Position numbers and translations under genes: made by a program. The notes under the pieces were generated by a model. That model made no database searches, was not told where the DNA came from, and saw only the letters and a program-made list of their open reading frames with translations. A stretch of 64,000 nt of DNA from Gleimia europaea ACS-120-V-Col10b (GTDB lineage Bacteria > Actinomycetota > Actinomycetes > Actinomycetales > Actinomycetaceae), in contig NZ_KE150266.1 in the NCBI RefSeq assembly GCF_000411155.1, positions 1-64,000 of the forward strand. The letters are read 5' to 3'. Each line of letters opens with the position of its first letter. Position 1 is the first letter of the stretch. This document shows positions 1 to 8,827 of the stretch, piece after piece.

Positions 1-91
1 CCAGTATTCCATACCGAACCTGGAAGCTAAGCCCGTGAACGCCGATGGTACTGCACCTGGTAGGGTGTGGGAGAGTAGGAAACCACCGCAA
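1..91 (+). rRNA. rrf: 5S ribosomal RNA, 3' part
   Basis: The first ~91 bases match the conserved 3' two thirds of bacterial 5S rRNA: the ATACCGAACCTGGAAGCTAA segment, the GCCGATGGTACTG loop E/helix IV segment and the GGGTGTGGGAGAGTAGG helix. The 5' ~25 nt lie outside the window. The 3' end is approximate, set where pairing with the missing 5' strand should stop. A GC-rich terminator follows, so this is the end of an rRNA operon. Confidence 0.93.
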
Positions 92-110
92 CCACTCTAT
101 AAAGTGTTCT

Positions 111-138
111 GGGGCCCCACCAACACGGTGAGGGCCCC
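111..138 (+). terminator. rRNA operon terminator hairpin
   Basis: GGGGCCC-CACC, loop AACAC, GGTG-A-GGGCCCC: an 11-bp GC stem with one bulged A, about 20 nt past the 5S end. It lacks a strong U tract (it is followed by AAAACACACCC). Such U-poor stems are common in actinobacteria. A smaller CACT/AGTG stem sits just before it at 93-106. Confidence 0.8.
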
Positions 139-274
139 AAAACACACCCAAAAACACACACGCGGGCAACAGGCACACCCTCAAGCAAGCACACAAACGG
201 GCACAGGGGTGAGGACCACAACACCTGTCCTTCCCGTCCAGCCCTTAAGCGCGATAGCTCACCAAAAATCAACG

Positions 275-302
275 CTAACAGACAACCTAGAGTCGGTATG
301 AT
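275..302 (+). promoter_or_regulatory. Candidate promoter of the 368-3142 gene
   Basis: TATGAT at 297-302 is a good -10 match. CTAACA at 275-280 is a 4/6 match to TTGACA with a 16-nt spacer. The predicted transcript would carry a ~60-nt leader containing the 335-349 hairpin. Between the 5S terminator and this promoter (about 139-274) I see no gene or other structure. Confidence 0.45.
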
Positions 303-334
303 GAAGATTGCACAATCCTGAGGTAGGAGAGTGC

Positions 335-349
335 CAGCCTGACAGGCTG
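335..349 (+). other. Leader hairpin before the HAD fusion gene
   Basis: CAGCCTG-A-CAGGCTG is a perfect 7-bp inverted repeat with a one-base centre, lying between the candidate promoter and the ribosome binding site (AGAGGA, 358-364). It may be a 5' UTR stem or a protein-binding dyad. No function is assigned. Confidence 0.4.
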
Positions 350-367
350 TGGGAGACAAGAGGAATA

Positions 368-3142
368 ATGAGCGAAAACCAGCGCGGTAATGACCGGAAC
401 TTCGATAACAGGCAGTGGCGTAGCGAGCGTCAAGAAAAATTTGGTAGCAGAGGACGACGCTTCGAAGACAGGGGCGAAACTGGTCGACGCAGGTTCGAGG
501 GCGAACGCTCAGACTTCGCTAACCGTGGTCGAAGGTTTGACCGGGACAACAACGCTGAAGGCAGGCGCGAGCGCAACTTCGAGCGCAATGATCGCGGTTT
601 CCGCAGGGATGATCGCGGCCCGCGCCAGTTTAATCGTGACGAGCGTGGCGGAAGGCGCTTCGACAACGATCGCGGATACCGCCGTGATGACAATCGCCGT
701 CGTTTTGACTCCGATGATCGAGGAGTACGACGTTTCGAGCGCGGCGATCGCGACTTCCGCCGCAATGACCGTGGAAGCCGTCGCTTTGAGAATGAGGACC
801 GCCCACGTCGCCGTTTCGACCGCGATGATCGCAACTTCTCGGGCGATGGTCGTTCGGACCGCAGATTTGACCGCCGCGAACGTGACTTTAGGGGACGCGG
901 GCGGGATTACCGGCGTGATGACCGTGGAGGGCGCCAGTTCACTCGGGATGATCGGCCTGGTCGCCGGTTCGATCGTGACGATAGGCGCGAACGAGACTTT
1001 GGCCGCGATAACCGCGGAGGACGCAGATTTGAGCGGGATGAGCGAGCTCCTCATTACAATCGCGAAGATGGTGGGCGTCGAAGCTTTGATTCTGATCGGA
1101 ACCGCAGCGATCGTCCTAACCGTTTCGAAGATAAATACGATGCGGCAGCGGCAGCCTATGACAAGTTCGATGACGAGTTTGCTGAGCGCAACAACCAGAT
1201 CGAGGGATTGCCCATCCCGGAAGGTTTGGAAGGCAAAGAACTTGACGCTGCGGCATACGAGACGCTCGCTACTTTAGGTGCTCACAGCCAAGAAGAGGTT
1301 GCGAAACTCCTCGTTATGGCTGGCCAGCTAATCGATATGGAGCCCGAGCGTGCCTACATGTACGCTCAAGCAGCAGTTGGCCGTGCCGGCCGCGTTGATA
1401 TCGTGCGCGAGGCCGCCGCCCTCACCGCGTACGCAACCGAGCGCTACCAGGAGGCATTGCGTGAAGTGCGTGCAGTGCGCCGTATGCGTAATGATTTCTC
1501 CCTCCGCGCGGTTGAAGCAGATTGCGAGCGTGGCCTCGGAAAACCAGAAAAGGCTCTCGAGCTCATTGACGAGACGGATCTTTCGCAGCTTGACGTGGCG
1601 GAGCAGGTTGAGCTCGTCCTTGTCGCGGCAGGCGCCCGCTCTGATCTGGGAGAGCAAGACACAGCTCTGGTACTCGTTGAGGATGCTCTGGCTAAGTTGG
1701 GTCCGGACGCGGAAGATGAGTTGCGTGGCCGTTTGATGAGCGCGCAGGCCGACCATCTGCGTTCGCTGGGACGCGTTGAAGAGGCCGATGAAGTTGAAGC
1801 TTCTATGCCGGCCCTTCCTGAAGATAACGACATCCTTGACCTTAAGATGCTGGCGGAATCGGATGTGGATGATCTGCGTTCGGATCTGAAGGGCTCTGAT
1901 GAACCACTATCGCAACGCTACGACACGCTTCTGCTTGACCTTGATGGCGTTTGCTACCACGGTAGTAAGCCTGTTGCACATGCGTCCCAGAGTGTTTCTG
2001 AAGCTGTGAATGCGGGTATGAAACACGCGTTTGTGACGAACAACTCCTCACGTGCGCCGAAAGCCGTGGCCGCTCAGCTGGCTGATCTGGGATTCCCAGC
2101 GAAGCCTGAGGACGTCATGACTTCTGCTATGGACGCGGTAAATCTGATGGGTGAAGACCTCGAGGAGGGGGCAAAGGTACTTGTCATTGGTGGCGAGGGG
2201 TTGCGTGAAGCCGTTACTAATGGCGGCTTTGAGATTGTAGGTTCGGCAGATGACAACCCGGAAGCGATAGTGCAGGGGCTCGATAAGAGCCTGGGATGGG
2301 CAGAGCTGTCTGAAGCTGCGTACGCGATCACCAACGGAGCTGCCTACTACGCAACCAACATGGATGGGTCGCTACCAACCGAGCGTGGGTTTGCGCTGGG
2401 AAATGGCGCTCTCGTGCGTGCAGTGCGTTATGCGACTGGCAAGAAGCCTAAGGTTTCGGGCAAACCATTGCCTGCTATCTTCCGCAGCGCAATTGAGATG
2501 GTGGGGGGAGAGCACGCCATCGCCATTGGCGACAGGCTGGAAACCGATGTCGCTGGAGCGCTTTCAGCCTCGATCCCGTCGATGCACGTGCTCACCGGTG
2601 TCCACGACGCTCGCTCGGTGATCCTCGCTGATCGCGGTCTGCGTCCCCAGCTTGTACACACCGACATGCGCGGCCTCAATGAGCCGCACCCACGTCCTCG
2701 TCACCACCGTGACGGCACTTGGAGTTGTGGCGTTAGTCAGATCGCAAAGGTCGTGGCAGGCAGGTTGACCCTCGATGGCGTTCAGCTTAGTGAAGATGGC
2801 GCCACGGTTACCCTCGACTCTTACCGCGCCCTCATTGCAGCTGCTTGGGAGTACGCTCGCGAAACGGATGCAAAGGTGTTTTGTCCGCCAATCACTGTTG
2901 TGGACAACGATGATCCGGCAGGAATCTTGGAGTCCCTTGCCCCCGAAGGGGAAGAAACGGTAGGAGAAGAACAAGCTGAGTTGGACGAAATGCCGGCTTC
3001 GGATGTGAGCGAAGAGGAACTTGCGAAGGTGGATGTGGAATCTGTTTCGGCGTTCCTCCCTGGCGAAGAAGACTTGGAGGAACTACTCGAAGAGACTCGC
3101 CACCTTGAGGATGAGGACGAGCAGCCGCAGGAGTCTGAGTGA
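368..3142 (+). CDS. Arg/Asp-rich + TPR-like + HAD-IIA phosphatase fusion protein
   Basis: This encodes a 924-residue cytoplasmic protein in three parts. Residues 1 to ~255 are a low-complexity tract of degenerate RRFDRDDR-like units, dense in R, D, F and G, resembling RNA-binding disordered regions. Residues ~285-500 are helical and TPR-like (EAAALTAYATERYQEALREV). Residues ~517-780 are a NagD-type HAD hydrolase with nucleophile motif LLLDLDGV and C-terminal GDRLETDVAGA; the tail is acidic. The ATG at 368 follows AGAGGA; an in-frame start at 308 has no RBS. In Mycobacterium a TPR-like gene and a HAD phosphatase (Rv1691 and Rv1692) are separate genes just upstream of tlyA, so this looks like their fusion. 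A small-molecule phosphatase such as glycerol-3-phosphate phosphatase is likely; the substrate cannot be read from the sequence. Confidence 0.85.
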   Translation: MSENQRGNDRNFDNRQWRSERQEKFGSRGRRFEDRGETGRRRFEGERSDFANRGRRFDRDNNAEGRRERNFERNDRGFRRDDRGPRQFNRDERGGRRFDNDRGYRRDDNRRRFDSDDRGVRRFERGDRDFRRNDRGSRRFENEDRPRRRFDRDDRNFSGDGRSDRRFDRRERDFRGRGRDYRRDDRGGRQFTRDDRPGRRFDRDDRRERDFGRDNRGGRRFERDERAPHYNREDGGRRSFDSDRNRSDRPNRFEDKYDAAAAAYDKFDDEFAERNNQIEGLPIPEGLEGKELDAAAYETLATLGAHSQEEVAKLLVMAGQLIDMEPERAYMYAQAAVGRAGRVDIVREAAALTAYATERYQEALREVRAVRRMRNDFSLRAVEADCERGLGKPEKALELIDETDLSQLDVAEQVELVLVAAGARSDLGEQDTALVLVEDALAKLGPDAEDELRGRLMSAQADHLRSLGRVEEADEVEASMPALPEDNDILDLKMLAESDVDDLRSDLKGSDEPLSQRYDTLLLDLDGVCYHGSKPVAHASQSVSEAVNAGMKHAFVTNNSSRAPKAVAAQLADLGFPAKPEDVMTSAMDAVNLMGEDLEEGAKVLVIGGEGLREAVTNGGFEIVGSADDNPEAIVQGLDKSLGWAELSEAAYAITNGAAYYATNMDGSLPTERGFALGNGALVRAVRYATGKKPKVSGKPLPAIFRSAIEMVGGEHAIAIGDRLETDVAGALSASIPSMHVLTGVHDARSVILADRGLRPQLVHTDMRGLNEPHPRPRHHRDGTWSCGVSQIAKVVAGRLTLDGVQLSEDGATVTLDSYRALIAAAWEYARETDAKVFCPPITVVDNDDPAGILESLAPEGEETVGEEQAELDEMPASDVSEEELAKVDVESVSAFLPGEEDLEELLEETRHLEDEDEQPQESE

Positions 3143-3276
3143 ATCTAGAGCAGTGGGAGGAAGACTGGGAGCAGGCTGAAAACCTACCTCTAGCTCAGCG
3201 CCTTGCGAAGCTGAAGCAAGCTGAGGCGGAGCTATCTGCCCAGCTTGAAGGCGGGACAGAGCAGTGGCACGCCTAA
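3139..3276 (+). CDS. Small acidic/amphipathic protein between HAD gene and tlyA
   Basis: This is a 45-codon ORF starting at GTG 3139, overlapping the preceding TGA in a GTGA arrangement. It runs into tlyA, ending 13 nt after the tlyA start. The product begins MNLEQWEEDWEQAENLPL and has a helical QRLAKLKQAEAELSAQL segment. Mycobacterium has a similarly small uncharacterised gene (Rv1693) at exactly this position, which supports it being real. The double translational overlap suggests it couples translation of its neighbours. Function is unknown. Confidence 0.6.
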   Translation: MNLEQWEEDWEQAENLPLAQRLAKLKQAEAELSAQLEGGTEQWHA

Positions 3277-4097
3277 GACGAATCGATGCGGAGATGGTGC
3301 GGCGTTCGCTCGCGCCATCTCGCTCGAAAGCGCAAGAACTGATCCATGCTGGTTTTGTGAAACTAGATGGGGAGGTTGTCACCAAGCCTGCTCGGCAGAT
3401 GGATCCGGCACAGGCTCTGATCGTTGATGAGACGTCCGCTCCTGATTACGCGTCTCGAGGCGCGTATAAGCTTGCCGGGGCGCTGGAGATTCTTGGAGAT
3501 CTTGCTCCTTCTATTTCCGGTCAGCGTTGTCTCGATGCCGGCGCGTCAACGGGTGGTTTCACCGACGTTCTTTTGCGCGCCGGAGCCGCGCAAGTGGTGG
3601 CAGTTGATGTTGGTTATGGCCAGCTGCTGTGGCGACTTCAGTCCGACCCCCGCGTTGAGGTGAAAGACCGGACAAACGTTCGCTACTTGAAGGCTACAGA
3701 TGTGGCACCGCCGCCAACGGTTGTGGTGTCGGATCTTTCATTCATTTCTTTGACTTTGGTGCTCCCAGCCCTGTGTGAAGTGGCGGATCCCCGCGCTGAT
3801 TTCTTGTTGATGGTGAAACCGCAGTTTGAGGTGGGCAAGGATAAGCTAGGGGCGAAGGGCGTGGTCCGGGATACGGCACTGCATCACTTCGCTATCCGTC
3901 AGGTTTTGGATAAGGCCAGTGAGCTGGGATTGAAAACCTACGGTTTAGCGGCCAGTCCTCTTCCGGGCCCTGCAGGAAACGTCGAATATTTCGTGGCGTT
4001 GAAGTCGGAGCATCCGACAGCAATCAGTCAGGTGGATCTGGATGATCGGATTGCACAGGCGATTGCTAACGGTCCGGCCGGTACCCACCTAAGTTAG
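3264..4097 (+). CDS. tlyA: TlyA family 16S/23S rRNA 2'-O-methyltransferase
   Basis: TlyA methylates ribose 2'-OH groups of 16S and 23S rRNA. In mycobacteria this makes ribosomes sensitive to capreomycin, and the protein was once called haemolysin A. The product has 277 residues. An S4 RNA-binding domain covers residues ~1-60 (AGFVKLDGEVV). A Rossmann methyltransferase follows with SAM motif CLDAGASTGGF at 89-99. The K-D-K-E catalytic set of FtsJ-like enzymes is present as K69, D157, K185 and E241. The GTG start at 3264 lies inside the end of the upstream small ORF. It is followed after 8 nt by nadK, the usual actinobacterial order. Confidence 0.95.
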   Translation: MARLRRIDAEMVRRSLAPSRSKAQELIHAGFVKLDGEVVTKPARQMDPAQALIVDETSAPDYASRGAYKLAGALEILGDLAPSISGQRCLDAGASTGGFTDVLLRAGAAQVVAVDVGYGQLLWRLQSDPRVEVKDRTNVRYLKATDVAPPPTVVVSDLSFISLTLVLPALCEVADPRADFLLMVKPQFEVGKDKLGAKGVVRDTALHHFAIRQVLDKASELGLKTYGLAASPLPGPAGNVEYFVALKSEHPTAISQVDLDDRIAQAIANGPAGTHLS

Positions 4098-4105
4098 GAG
4101 CCTTA

Positions 4106-4945
4106 ATGCGCTCGATCATGATGATCGTGAACGACAAGCGTGAAGACGCAGCCAAGCTGGCATCCCGGATGCGAACAGCACTCGAGGATCGTGAAATCGC
4201 TGTTGTGGGCGCGGATTCAAACCAGGCTGTGGAGCTGGTTGTCGTCTTCGGAGGCGACGGCACTATCTTATGGTCGGCGCAGGCGGCGCGGGAACGTTCG
4301 GTTCCCCTTTTAGGCGTAAACCTTGGGCACATGGGCTTTTTGGCCGAAGCCGAAGTAAGTTCTTTGGAATCACTGGTAGATCACGTCGCTGCAGCCGACT
4401 ACGCGGTGGAAGAGCGCATGACGCTGGAGCTCGACGTACACATGCCGGACGGCAGCGTGCAGCACGATTGGGCGATTAACGAGGCCGCAATTATGCGTAC
4501 TGACCTGGCGCATCCGGCCCACTTTGGTATCGGGGTGGACGGGCAGGGTGTTTCCACGTATGGAGCTGACGGAATTATTTTGTCTACTCCCACGGGATCT
4601 ACTGCATATTCCTACTCTGCGGGCGGTCCGGTGGTGTGGCCTGATACGGAGGCCGTGCTAATGGTTCCGCTGGCCGCTCACGGCTTGTTTACAAGACCCC
4701 TGGTGGTTGGCCCAAATTCGGAACTCGAAGTGTCAATCTTGAAGCGCCAGTGGGCGGATATCGAGGTGTGGTGCGATGGTATCCGCCGCATCACCGTTCC
4801 GGCGGGTACGCGAATTCTGTGCAGGCCGTCCAAGGTACCGGTAAAGCTTGCTCGCCTGTCTGACACGCCTTTCTCCGCACGTTTAGTGGCTAAGTTCGAC
4901 CTTCCAGTTTCCGGTTGGCGGCGGCTGGGGGTGGAGGAGTCTTGA
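4106..4945 (+). CDS. nadK: NAD kinase
   Basis: This enzyme phosphorylates NAD+ to NADP+ with ATP or polyphosphate. The 279-residue product carries the GGDGT signature at 49-53 (catalytic D51), the NE motif at 125-126 and the glycine-rich STPTGSTAYSYSAGGP segment at ~160-175. The ATG is preceded by TTAGGAGCCTTA. The gene overlaps recN by 4 nt (TTGA), so the two are probably translationally coupled. Confidence 0.96.
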   Translation: MRSIMMIVNDKREDAAKLASRMRTALEDREIAVVGADSNQAVELVVVFGGDGTILWSAQAARERSVPLLGVNLGHMGFLAEAEVSSLESLVDHVAAADYAVEERMTLELDVHMPDGSVQHDWAINEAAIMRTDLAHPAHFGIGVDGQGVSTYGADGIILSTPTGSTAYSYSAGGPVVWPDTEAVLMVPLAAHGLFTRPLVVGPNSELEVSILKRQWADIEVWCDGIRRITVPAGTRILCRPSKVPVKLARLSDTPFSARLVAKFDLPVSGWRRLGVEES

Positions 4946-6609
4946 TCGAAGAACTCCACATTGAGAATCTGGGCGTCCTCGAGTCTGCACACGTGGAGTT
5001 TGCCCCCGGATTAACGGTGCTCACTGGCGAGACGGGCGCAGGGAAAACAATGGTGTTGTGGTCACTTCAGCTTCTGCTTGGACAGCGTGCAGATTCCTCC
5101 AAGATCAGGGCTGGCCAGTCACAGGCCGTGGTTGATGGCGTATTCACGATCGATCCGAATGTGCTTAGCGAGTTTGATCTTGAAAACGAAACAGTTGTTG
5201 TTTCTCGAAAGGTAACGCAATCACGCTCGCGGGCATATGTGGATCGTCGCCCCGCCCCGGTTTCACTGCTTGAAGACCTCGCGTCCAATCTGGCGGTCAT
5301 CCACGGCCAATCTGTTCAGATTGAGTTGCGTTCGCCGCGCGCCCAACGCGAGTTTTTAGACAAGTTCGGTGCAGCTTCCCAAGCTGGCTTAGTTGAGAGC
5401 TATAAGACTGCCTGGAATAAAGCTGTCGAGGCGAAGCGGACCCTTGATGAGTTTGTTCAAGGTCTAAACGAAGCCGAAGCGGAGATTGCGCAACTACGCC
5501 CGGTGGTGCAGAAAGTGCGCGCCCTTGACTTGGTTGCGGGCGAGGACGAGGCGTTGCGCCTGGAAGCTGAGCGCATCACGAATGTGGAGGAACTACGTAC
5601 TGGCCTTGCTCTTGCCTATCGCGCTCTGGTGGGGGAAGACGGCACAGGGGCCGTAGACTCCGTTGGCTTGGCTGCTGGGCAGGTATCCAAACTTGAGGGG
5701 CTCGACCCGAAGCTTTCTGAAATTTCGCGGCGCTTAAACGCGCAAATTGTTGAGTTAGAGACGGTTCGCGATGACCTAACCGAGTATCTGGAGGGGCTGA
5801 ATGCGGATCCGTCTCGTCTGGAATACGTACATCAGCGCCGCCGGGCCATAACCTCCTTGCTTCGCGGACGCGCCCTTGATATCCCTGCGCTGTTGAAGTG
5901 GACGGATGAGGCCGAGGCTCGGCTCGATGATTTGGAGCGGCGTGATGATCGCATGGCGGAACTGAAGGCGGAGCTTGCACGGGCGCAGGCCAAGGTGCTT
6001 GAGATAGGCCGAGAGCTTTCTAATGAACGCCACAGGCTCGCACGCAGGCTGGAAAAACTTGTGGATGTTGAGCTCGCGGGCTTGTCGATGAAAGATGCGC
6101 GTCTGCTCGTGGAGTTCAAAGAGCGCGAAAAGCCGGGCCCTAACGGCCTGGAGGACGTGGAAATGCTCTTGCAAGCGCATAGGGACGCGAATCCGGCGCC
6201 GCTAGGAAGTGGTGCATCCGGTGGTGAGCTTTCCCGCGTGATGTTGGCATTGGAGGTGGTACTGGCTGAGCAAAGCGAGGCTTCCGCAACCCACTTGACG
6301 TACGTGTTTGATGAGGTGGATGCGGGCGTGGGTGGTCGAGCGGCGCGTGAGGTGGGGAAGCGTCTGGCCCGGCTCGCCCGGGATCGGCAGGTGCTGGTGG
6401 TTACCCACTTGGCGCAGGTTGCGGCATGGGCGGACAGTCACTTGTTGATCACGAAGACAGGCGCCACTACTGAAGTGACCCGCCTCACAGAAGAAGATCG
6501 GATTGTGGAGCTGGCGCGCATGCTGTCCGGGTCGGAGTCGTCAGAAACGGCGCGCGCGCATGCCGCTGAGCTACGTTCTGAGGTAAAGGTGGCACAATCA
6601 GGGGTGTGA
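4942..6609 (+). CDS. recN: DNA repair protein RecN
   Basis: RecN is an SMC-like ATPase for double-strand break repair. The product has 555 residues from the TTG at 4942, which has GGAGG 6 nt upstream and overlaps the nadK stop; an in-frame start at 4915 would add 9 residues lacking family similarity. Walker A GETGAGKT is at 29-36. A long coiled coil fills the middle. The ABC signature ASGGELSR and Walker B YVFDEVDAGVGG are in the C-terminal head. The last codons overlap the steA GTG. Confidence 0.95.
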   Translation: MIEELHIENLGVLESAHVEFAPGLTVLTGETGAGKTMVLWSLQLLLGQRADSSKIRAGQSQAVVDGVFTIDPNVLSEFDLENETVVVSRKVTQSRSRAYVDRRPAPVSLLEDLASNLAVIHGQSVQIELRSPRAQREFLDKFGAASQAGLVESYKTAWNKAVEAKRTLDEFVQGLNEAEAEIAQLRPVVQKVRALDLVAGEDEALRLEAERITNVEELRTGLALAYRALVGEDGTGAVDSVGLAAGQVSKLEGLDPKLSEISRRLNAQIVELETVRDDLTEYLEGLNADPSRLEYVHQRRRAITSLLRGRALDIPALLKWTDEAEARLDDLERRDDRMAELKAELARAQAKVLEIGRELSNERHRLARRLEKLVDVELAGLSMKDARLLVEFKEREKPGPNGLEDVEMLLQAHRDANPAPLGSGASGGELSRVMLALEVVLAEQSEASATHLTYVFDEVDAGVGGRAAREVGKRLARLARDRQVLVVTHLAQVAAWADSHLLITKTGATTEVTRLTEEDRIVELARMLSGSESSETARAHAAELRSEVKVAQSGV

Positions 6610-7808
6610 AGCGTTTTTTCAAAAAAGCTAAGAACCAGGTGGAACTGCCCGGCGAAGGCTTAAGAGTGCGCGTGGATGAGCGCACAAAGAAGCTGGCGCG
6701 TCGTTTAGAAGAGGGCGAGATCGCGGTTATTGATCATGAGGATATAGACCGCGTGGCGGCTGAGTCTTTAGTTGCCGCCAAACCGGTGGCAGTGCTAAAT
6801 GCCGCGAAGTCCACCACGGGCCGTTACCCCAATTTGGGCCCGTCGATTCTGCTTGAGTCCGGAATTATTCTGATCGATGATCTTGGCCCAGACATTATGA
6901 CTTTGCATGAGGGACAGACGGTGAACATTGATGGTGATTCCGTGTTTGCTGGCGATAAGCTCGTGGCGCAGGGTGTTCTGCAAACCACGGAGTTGAACGA
7001 GCGGGCGATGGAGCTTGCGCGCGATGGCATGTCGAGCCAGATAGAGGCGTTCGCTGCGAACACTATGGAGTATTTGGCGCGCGAACGTGATCTTTTGTTA
7101 AACGCGGTTGGCATTCCCGATGTGAAGACGAACTTCAAGGGCCGCCACATGCTGGTGGTTGTGCGCGGATACCACTACAAGGAAGACCTCGCTCTTTTGA
7201 AGGCCTACATTCGCGATTATCGTCCTGTGCTGGTTGGTGTTGACGGCGGTGCGGACGCGATTTTGGAGGCCGGTTTTAAGCCCGACATGATTATTGGGGA
7301 CATGGACTCGGTGTCGGATAAAGCGCTGACGTGTGGTGCTGAGATCGTGGTGCATGCATACCGCGATGGAACGGCTCCGGGTTTGGAGCGAGTGGAACGT
7401 ATCGGTGTTGAACACGTGGTGTTTCCCGCGACGGGCACGTCGGAGGACGCGGCTATGCTCCTTGGTGACGCTAAAGGCGCAAGCCTGATTGTTACTCTTG
7501 GTACCCACACCACGCTGGTGGAGTTTTTAGATAAGGGTCGTTCTGGCATGGCTTCCACGTTTTTTACGCGTTTGGTAGTGGGGCCGAAGCTGGTGGACGC
7601 GAAGGGAGTATCGCGGATTTATCGGACGCGAATTTCTTCGTTCCAACTGTTTATGCTTTCAGGTGCGGGTATTTTGGCTCTGATTATTGCGCTTGCGGTT
7701 ACACCTGCGGGACAAACTTTTTTGCAGATTGTGGCAGTTTATTTTTCTGGCATCGTTGACGCCGTGCGCGGCTGGCTTGGTTTGGCGCCGGGTGCGCCCC
7801 TTACGTGA
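6606..7808 (+). CDS. steA: SteA, thiamin pyrophosphokinase-fold membrane protein
   Basis: This 400-residue homologue of Rv1697/SteA starts at a GTG overlapping the recN stop. The central domain resembles the thiamin pyrophosphokinase catalytic fold (GVDGGADAILEAGFKPDMIIGDMDS). One or two transmembrane segments lie at ~345-390. In corynebacteria SteA works with SteB to control septal peptidoglycan cleavage by an endopeptidase system during daughter cell separation. The adjacent steB-like gene matches that pairing. Kinase activity is not assumed. Confidence 0.88.
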   Translation: MKRFFKKAKNQVELPGEGLRVRVDERTKKLARRLEEGEIAVIDHEDIDRVAAESLVAAKPVAVLNAAKSTTGRYPNLGPSILLESGIILIDDLGPDIMTLHEGQTVNIDGDSVFAGDKLVAQGVLQTTELNERAMELARDGMSSQIEAFAANTMEYLARERDLLLNAVGIPDVKTNFKGRHMLVVVRGYHYKEDLALLKAYIRDYRPVLVGVDGGADAILEAGFKPDMIIGDMDSVSDKALTCGAEIVVHAYRDGTAPGLERVERIGVEHVVFPATGTSEDAAMLLGDAKGASLIVTLGTHTTLVEFLDKGRSGMASTFFTRLVVGPKLVDAKGVSRIYRTRISSFQLFMLSGAGILALIIALAVTPAGQTFLQIVAVYFSGIVDAVRGWLGLAPGAPLT

Positions 7809-7819
7809 GTGGAGGAACA

Positions 7820-8827
7820 TTGGTCGATTTTAGGTACCATTTGGTTTCACTGATTTCAGTATTTTTAGCACTTGCGGTTGGAGTGGTGCTCGGCGCGGGT
7901 CCGTTGCAAGGGCCGATTGCGTCTGGCTTGACGAGTCAAGTTGAGGTCTTGCGCGAGTCGCAGGCGCGTACTTCTGTAGAGATTGAGCGGCTGCGCACCG
8001 ATGTTGCGGACCGCAACGCGTGGATTGAGCAGTCGGTGCAGCAGGTTTTGCCGGGCACGTTAAAGGATCGCAAGATCGCGATTGTGTCAACGGAAGATAC
8101 GTCTGCTGAGGATGTTGAGGGGATTGCCAAGTACATCGATGTTGCTGGTGGCGTTGTGAATCAGCGCGTTGTGCTAACGAATGCTTGGTATTCGGACGAG
8201 ATGACGCAGTTCCGCGACTCGTTGGCCGGTCCGGTTGCCACGCACCTGGAGGGCGAGATCCCAGCGGAGGCTCCAGCGGCAGATATTTTGGCGCAGGCGC
8301 TCTTGGAAATCATCACGAAGACTAATGACGAAACCAAGTTGCTTCGGGAGATTCTCGCTGACGCTGATAACGCTCTGCTTTCGTTTGAAGCAGATCAGGT
8401 TGTGTCTGACTCAATTATTTTTGTTGGCTCTCGCCCGGTTGTCGAGGATGGGGAAACCGCTGCTACGCAGGCAGCTAATGACGCTGGCGCAGAGGATGAC
8501 CAGGCAGGTAAACCTGACTCGCAGATGCTGGTTGCGGTTGCAGGAATGGTTGCTAAGGCGCCTTCTGCAGGTGTCGTGGTTGGGGATGCTTCGGCTTCGG
8601 ATTCTTTGATTTCGCTGGTTCGCGGCCAGGGCGTGGCGGTGACTTCGATTGACTCGGTGGGTACCTCCATGGGGCATGCTTCGACTGTGATTTCGTTGTT
8701 GAGTGCCGACTACACGGCTCGTGCATATGGCACAGCGTCAACAGCAACCGAGTTGGTGCCGCCTCTGCCGCAGGCTAAGGCCGAGGAACCGCAACCGACA
8801 CAGACGGAGGCGACTACCGGTGAATAG
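7820..8827 (+). CDS. SteB/MctB family envelope protein
   Basis: An N-terminal transmembrane anchor (FRYHLVSLISVFLALAVGVV) is followed by a coiled-coil segment and an extracytoplasmic domain, as in Rv1698 (MctB, reported as a copper-export channel) and corynebacterial SteB. The chosen TTG at 7820 has GGAGGA just upstream and gives the family-typical start MVDFRYH. A GTG at 7805 overlapping the steA stop would add five residues. Pairing with steA favours the SteB role in cell separation. The C-terminus is rich in P, E, Q and T. Confidence 0.83.
   Translation: MVDFRYHLVSLISVFLALAVGVVLGAGPLQGPIASGLTSQVEVLRESQARTSVEIERLRTDVADRNAWIEQSVQQVLPGTLKDRKIAIVSTEDTSAEDVEGIAKYIDVAGGVVNQRVVLTNAWYSDEMTQFRDSLAGPVATHLEGEIPAEAPAADILAQALLEIITKTNDETKLLREILADADNALLSFEADQVVSDSIIFVGSRPVVEDGETAATQAANDAGAEDDQAGKPDSQMLVAVAGMVAKAPSAGVVVGDASASDSLISLVRGQGVAVTSIDSVGTSMGHASTVISLLSADYTARAYGTASTATELVPPLPQAKAEEPQPTQTEATTGE

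Noticed and set aside
35..301. Open frame downstream of the 5S gene
   Set aside because: It runs through the 5S rRNA and its terminator, has no ribosome binding site and no protein-like composition.
420..1110. Possible tandem DNA repeat array
   Set aside because: The repetition is at the protein level with strongly diverged DNA units; no constant period is visible, so it is coding low complexity and not a satellite or CRISPR.
390..1277. Long open frames on both strands across the Arg/Asp-rich region
   Set aside because: They are by-products of the repetitive GAT/CGC-rich codons of the real frame, giving Ala/Ser/Val- or Arg/Ser-rich nonsense.
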